Source: Guyanagaster necrorhizus
Lineage: Eukaryota; Basidiomycota; Agaricomycetes; Agaricales; Physalacriaceae
Direction: 5' to 3'
Assembly (NCBI RefSeq): GCF_019112545.1
Contig: NW_025064886.1
Location: 1,271,631 to 1,285,573 of the forward strand
Length of the DNA stretch: 13,943 bases
Part shown: positions 9,195 through 13,943 of the stretch, in pieces
Layout: each line of letters starts with the position of its first letter
Position numbering within the stretch: the first letter of the stretch is position 1
Program-made: the position numbers and the translations under genes
The notes under the pieces: generated by a model
Databases searched by the model: none
The model's input: only the letters and a program-made list of their open reading frames with translations
Told to the model about the DNA's origin: nothing

Positions 9195-10701
9195 TTGTTT
9201 TATTACAGTGCCCAGTACTGTCTTGTCTTCTTGTAACTGTTGATCCGTACACGTCCTCGACAGAGATATCATAGTCATGAAATAAGCCAAAATTCCATGC
9301 AGTGTGAAAGAGAGACTCCCAGATGCTGCCATCGATGCATGGAGCTGTTGACTGTTGGTAGCCCAATCATTTCTACTAGTGTGGGCCTTGGCTTCATGCT
9401 GTTCTGACAGTGCAGATTCAGTTGCATCAGCACTAGGATGTATCAAATGCATTGATTGGCAAAGAAAGGGAATCCTCGTTGATGCCCTACGCAAGAGGAT
9501 GGTTTGAGGATAAACATAGAAAAAGAAAGAGCAAGGCAACTTGACATACATGCACTATCTGATAGAATTTTCTACTTCAAAAGAAAGAATCTCCAACGTT
9601 GCTCCCTAATCACCGAAATGACTACTTGCTTCATCTTTACAGTGGAAGGCGCTTCGTATATTCAACTCTACCCCAGAATTAAGACGGCGTGCGTATCAGC
9701 AAACACTACCCAGTGCTGCGGCTGCAGGGGGCCCATACTCGTTTACAAAACGTACGCTGAGAGCTGCGACTGTCCCCTCGTTAGATGAAACTAATTTGGC
9801 TGCATGACCTTTCGTTTCACGACTTGGTCCGAAGCCGTTGGAGACCGTCTCTATCCATAATCACGTTCGCCTTCTAACTCTCACCTTTACTGAATACTGG
9901 ATGTCCAGAATCCATCTGAACGCATGCATACGGCAATCACATGATAAGTAGTAAAGTGCTGCATTCCAGTGTTCTGACACGAAAATCATTATGCCGTGCG
10001 TTTCAGTGACTACCTGCTATGCATCCTGGGACGTCGCATAATCCAGACCTGTCCCATTTACTGTGAGGATTCGCTTGTTGAAAGATAACCGCGATTGCTT
10101 CGACGAAGGGCCCGGGCTTGAGTGGGAAGTTATATCCGACATGGAGGCGAGTTGTAAAGTGAAAAACACGAACACTCTGGAGAAGACACATTCGGAACGG
10201 ACTTTGGAAAATTTCTGTCTGAATAATTCTTCTTTGGATATTGCTGCGGTCGATCAGGCGTACGGTCGCATACATTAAGTGGTATATAATCTGCGGAATG
10301 GAAAGGAACTGGGATCCCAGACAGGCTCAGCGCACCGGCTGCTGCAGGCAGCAGCATGTACGTACTCACACAGTTAGATTTACCAGTAAGCTCAGTCAAG
10401 TACTACTTGGTTCCGAAAAGTGGTAGAGACTGCCGCCGGCACGGAAAGGCGGGACGGTGCCCTGAAGATGTCATGTCGCGTTAGTTCTCGTGACTTCAGT
10501 CTTTCTCTTACCCCTCCCCTCTCCCTACTGGAGCACCCCTGGCTCGTTGTTCTATTGTTCCAGGGCCATAGTATATCCTAGCTGTGATTCATCTCTGACT
10601 TTCTCTGTAGTACGTTCTCCTTTACTCACTAGCCGGGATCTCCAACTTTGCTGCAAATTTCGTTTCAGACTCTGAAGCGCTTTCCACCGCGTCGCGTTCC
10701 T
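9195..10701. other. About 1.5 kb without a supported gene
   Basis: Several short open frames exist on both strands (for example minus about 9174-9551 and plus about 10063-10278), but none shows a family motif or convincing splice structure. A TATATAA at about 10284 and a perfect inverted repeat at 10338-10355 are the only structured signals. The right end should contain the promoter and perhaps a 5' exon of the EZH2-like gene; an acceptor-like TTTCAG ends at about 10668. Confidence 0.45.
10338..10355. repeat. Perfect 8-base inverted repeat with 2-base spacer
   Basis: GCTGCTGC, AG, GCAGCAGC. It is near-palindromic and GC-rich in a region upstream of the EZH2-like gene. It could be a dimeric protein-binding site or a chance repeat; nothing in the sequence decides. 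Confidence 0.45.
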
Positions 10702-13188
10702 ATGAATGACCCAACCATTGAAAATCCCACAAGTCTGGTCGTTCATGCAGCTTTTAGAGAGGCTTGGGACGCGTTTTACGCTTGGGAACAGGAATATTGT
10801 CGGGAGTCTATCCGAAACCTCGCCGTACAAGACATCGACGAGGTAAATGAAGACGAATGGGAAATCGGTCAATCGGCGAGGTTGGGGGCTGAGGGGTTCT
10901 GCATCCAGCAATACCAGGATGGTGACACCATAACGTCTTGGCTACCTGTTGAAGTCATCGAAGTAACAGCGCTGTTTCCAGAGTGCTCGCCATATGAATC
11001 CTCACCTCTCGCCAGTCGCAGTGTCTTCCACGGTGACGACCCTGATAGCATGCTCTTTATGCCATTTGCGGATGATCCTAGTTTTATTGAGATTCCGCAA
11101 GATGGAGACCAGCTGCACCACACATATTACACAGAGTTTGAATGGCAGACCCTAGATGATCCCGATAGTAACACCCCATTTTATTTCGTTCATGTTTCAT
11201 TTCTGATTTCCGAGTTTTAGTTGAGATCATCGTCTCTGCCGCAGCGCAGAAGTTGATCAATTTGAACAATATGACCTTTGAAGAGATAGACCACACAAAC
11301 GTCTTCCCCTCGGAAATGCAAGTCATGGCAAATCTTTGCCGTCGACGGTAGGGTGGTCTCTTCCTGTGCATACTAAGTAACTAACCTGACTTAATGCAGA
11401 GACTTGCTGCCATGGCTCAGAACGTCCTTCTCCCTCCCGGGGTCCGGACCCAGGACTCGCGAAATTTCATTCTTTTGCAATAATTTAAACTGTTTAGTCA
11501 GTCATTGCATGGTCCATTGTACGCACGCCTTCCAAGTCCTTCAGGTTCTATTAATGGTAGTCTCGCAGGGGAATACAGTCCAATACCTGTGAAACAAATG
11601 CCTAAAAAGAAGAGCATTAGGTTATCCGACGATAATGCGGAGCCTTGTGGGCCGAACTGTTTTCTTCACGGAAATTTGACTTTCATCGTAGGTTCCCCTG
11701 TATCCGTTTATGCCTAAACTCACGGCGTCTAGGAGATGCATTGGACTCCGGAAGATATCGAGACGTTGCATATCATGCTGGACCATGCCCCAGACATGAT
11801 TCCATGCGAACTCACGACCATATGTAGAAAGCCTTGCCAAGAAGTCCTCTAGCCTGTTGACTTGTCACCGGTACATCCGTCTGATTATTGCCTATAGATT
11901 TACAAACGTCGATGTGTCTATATCCCAGATGTTTTGGTCGATGCTATACCTCGCCAGCGGCCTCCAATGCGTTACAGGAACTTGAAGATCAAAGGTATTT
12001 GGCTCTTCCTGTGCAATATTCACCGAACATGATCCCCGCCACTCAGATACAGACCACCATGCATTTACTCCGTATGTCGGCAGCCTTTACATCCATCGTA
12101 TCTCTGACAGTGTCTTAGAAATATACCTTGCGAGCATGACGGTCCCTGCGACGCCCAATCCGGCTGTCTATGTTTTAAAAACAATAATCATTGCGTGCGA
12201 AGCTGCCAGTGTGCCGGTCATCGAAAGCCTTGTATCCGCCGACGGACTGGGTGTGATTGCTCAACCAGGGAATGTCGGAGGAGCCCTTGCTCGTGCTTCA
12301 TGGAGAACAAAGAGTGCGATCCTGAATTATGTCACAAGGGAAGAGCCAGGTATGCCTTGCCATCTTTCTGCATCTAGGCTGCTCTGATGGAAACCCTATT
12401 CCAGAGGTCTGTATTCGCTGCGAACATTCTTCGATGATAACTGACAATATCTAGACCTGGAGGACTGTACGATCTGCAGGAACATGGCCATCCAGCGCGG
12501 TAGACAGAAGGTAATATCCCTCCTTCTCGTTTCGAGAGTTTTAACGGTTAACGGGATTAACAACATCTAGGCCGTGGAGGTCAAGGAGAGCCAATGGGGG
12601 CTGGGTCTCTATCTTTTAGAGCCTGCTGAGAGAGACGATTTCATTATCGGCAAGTCGTAGATACCCGATGCTTTCTATCTGGCCTGACAGGACACCAGAA
12701 TATGTGGGGGAACTCATTTTTGAGCCGTCGGTGGATACTCGATGGTATGCTGTTTTCTGTGCTTTGAGGAAATTCTCTCATACATCCTGAAGTGATCTTG
12801 CTCGACATCGAAATCGAAACTACATGTTTGAGTTGAATCAAACCCTCACATTGGATAGCACATATCTCTCCAACGAATCGCGATATATGAATCATAGCAA
12901 GCAGTCTAATTGTCGCTCTATAAGTGAGTGGAATTCACACCATAAGTGATGACATGACCTGAAATTGGCTGCCGAAAGCGAAACTTGTCAATGGGGAACA
13001 CCGCATTGGGATATATGCCAGTACGTTTAAGATCTTGTTATCCAGTTAAGAAGCAAACGATGTTTAACGTGTAACGTATGTATGCAGATCGGAGAATGCA
13101 GCCCGGCGAAGAGCTATTGTTTGATTATGGAGATAACTTCTTTCAAAATGATTGTAAGTGCGCTACGGTCGACGACTTCAGAGATTGA
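10702..13188 (+). CDS. EZH2: EZH2/KMT6-like histone H3 lysine-27 methyltransferase (PRC2 catalytic subunit)
   Basis: Model: join(10702..11167, 11221..11347, 11400..11518, 11569..11687, 11733..11843, 11898..11994, 12047..12071, 12119..12349, 12405..12406, 12455..12510, 12571..12649, 12699..12744, 12793..12923, 12979..13020, 13088..13188), 583 residues, every phase consistent. Order: acidic N-terminus; a C(x4)CxxH cluster NCLVSHCMVH (228-237); SANT2-like WTPEDIETLHIMLDH (from 281) ending RKPCQEIY; cysteine-rich CXC from about 359 (PCEHDGPCDAQSGCLC ... ECDPELC); CRNMAIQRG; then SET from about 452, with EYVGELIFEP (478-487), RYMNHS (523-528, cofactor-binding NHS), LVNGEHRIGIYA and LLFDYG with catalytic Y564. 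It should methylate H3K27 with S-adenosylmethionine in the nucleus, with EED and SUZ12 partners. Uncertain points: the start (first in-frame ATG; an upstream exon is possible), the 2-base exon at 12405-12406, a weak donor at 11844, a GC donor at 12650, and the 3' end. Shorter than animal EZH2, as expected for fungi. Confidence 0.9.
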
Positions 13189-13801
13189 CTAGTGCCTTGT
13201 CTCATAAATTAGAGGCGCCCTTATTCTCCATGAAGAGGGCCATATAGTTTCTAGTCAGGTCGCCCTTCCTATTGATTGACTAGTCGTCTGAGGAGACAGT
13301 ACGAAGGTACAGGACTGGTAGCCGCACAAGGTATACGAATTGCTGCGTACTCGAAACATTATTTCGTGAACGACAGTTGAAAAAATTATTTCTGTTAGCT
13401 CCGATGTCAATTGCAGATCTAATAAAGCCTTTGCGGTAGTATGCATATGGCGTGAAAATACCAGCCCTCAAGGTTTCACGAACGAAGTTGTGATAATTAC
13501 ATTCACAGGTGCCAGAGGACCGCTTTAATATTGGGATACCGGTGAACGTAAATATTTTGACGTACATTTCCAACGAGTCAGTGCCCTGCCTCCTTCCAGA
13601 CAGACTGTAAAATGATACAAGTCGTTCCAATACAAGTAAGAGTCACAATAAACGGATTCGGCCCGATTTCTGGCAACGCCACATGGCCTGCCCTCATGTC
13701 AGCACGTGCCCGTGCCGCGCCTCCTTTCACGCGCCCTCCGTTGTCCTTACTCACAAAGGACTACCCAATATCGGAGGGTGGTGTTTGCCCCTCTGCCGCT
13801 G
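13189..13801. other. Intergenic stretch between EZH2-like gene and next promoter
   Basis: A minus-strand frame is open for about 116 codons (13280-13630) but has no ATG at its beginning, no recognised motif and no supporting splice sites; I do not call it a gene. A CACGTG E-box-like hexamer lies near 13705, and a CCAAT pentamer at 13765-13769 is 33 bases before the TATA box. Confidence 0.4.
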
Positions 13802-13808
13802 TATAAAT
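13802..13808 (+). promoter_or_regulatory. TATA box of the gene starting at 13849
   Basis: TATAAAT, 40 bases before the ATG, with a CCAAT pentamer 33 bases upstream. Spacing fits a short 5' leader. Confidence 0.55.
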
Positions 13809-13848
13809 CTGCCGCACCCTGACCTCCGTGAGTACCCCACTTGCTGCC

Positions 13849-13943
13849 ATGCCGAGCTCAGGTAATTATGGTCTTCACAGTGGAAGGACTTCATCCCCGC
13901 CTCAGAGTGCACAGCAAACTGGGCCGCCAACAACTGGTACGTG
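13849..13943 (+). CDS. First exon of an unrecognised gene, cut by window end
   Basis: ATG in a good context (GCTGCC before it) begins MPSSGNYGLHSGRTSSPPQS and continues AQQTGPPTT. Exon 13849..13936 is followed by a strong GTACGT donor at 13937, so the gene continues beyond the window. The N-terminus is Ser/Pro/Gln-rich and probably disordered. No family can be named. Confidence 0.5.
   Translation, partial: MPSSGNYGLHSGRTSSPPQSAQQTGPPTTGT

Noticed and set aside
9174..9551. Minus-strand frame of 125 codons as a gene
   Set aside because: No family motif, it overlaps the DUF7330 3' flank hairpin, and no splice partners were seen.
11446..11507. An intron with a GTCCGG or similar donor ending at TTTAG/TCAG to reach the frame reading LHGPLYARLPSP
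   Set aside because: The donor is poor and it would delete the NCLVSHCMVH cysteine cluster. The GTACGC donor at 11519 to TCGCAG at 11568 keeps the cluster and the frame.
13280..13630. Minus-strand frame of 116 codons as a gene
   Set aside because: It begins without an ATG, and neither motif nor promoter was seen. A relic remains possible.
1..13943. CRISPR arrays, bacterial operons, rRNA or tRNA genes
   Set aside because: No direct-repeat arrays, no tRNA box A/B pairs and no rRNA-like stretches were seen. The intron structure is clearly fungal.

Overview
This window comes from a filamentous basidiomycete, most likely an Agaricomycete (mushroom or polypore type). The coding regions are cut by many introns of about 43-67 bases with fungal branch sites such as CTAAC and CTGAC. 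Protein types point the same way: a fungal-type (FunK1-like) protein kinase, a decayed F-box/LRR-type protein and a DUF7330-like protein are all families expanded in mushroom-forming fungi. Splice models were built by hand, by joining frames so that family motifs continue across each junction.

Layout. Bases 1-2152 (+) hold most of a FunK1-type kinase that probably starts before the window. About 2836-3226 (-) is a frameshifted F-box/LRR-like relic. Bases 3598-5667 are a compact housekeeping cluster: coactosin (ADF-H actin-binding, +), a GNAT N-acetyltransferase (-) and the nascent-polypeptide-associated complex beta subunit (EGD1/BTF3, +). Coactosin and the acetyltransferase converge with 23 bases between stops. 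The acetyltransferase and NAC-beta diverge from a 96-base shared promoter. Bases 5668-6640 show no gene. Bases 6641-8178 hold coding-looking but unrecognised segments on both strands. Bases 8426-9146 (+) encode a DUF7330-like protein. A gene-poor stretch of about 1.5 kb follows.

Bases 10702-13188 (+) encode an EZH2/KMT6-type histone H3 lysine-27 methyltransferase, the catalytic subunit of Polycomb repressive complex 2. The model has 15 exons, with SANT-like, CXC and SET regions all recognisable. The window closes with a TATA-driven first exon of an unknown gene (13849-13936).

The most notable points are: three introns, in three different genes, whose best donor is GC rather than GT; a predicted 2-base micro-exon in the EZH2 CXC-SET linker; a CXC cysteine position occupied by glycine in the same protein; and a possible splice-created stop codon at its 3' end. 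I saw no clear new multi-gene system. The housekeeping genes share promoters or ends but not an evident pathway.
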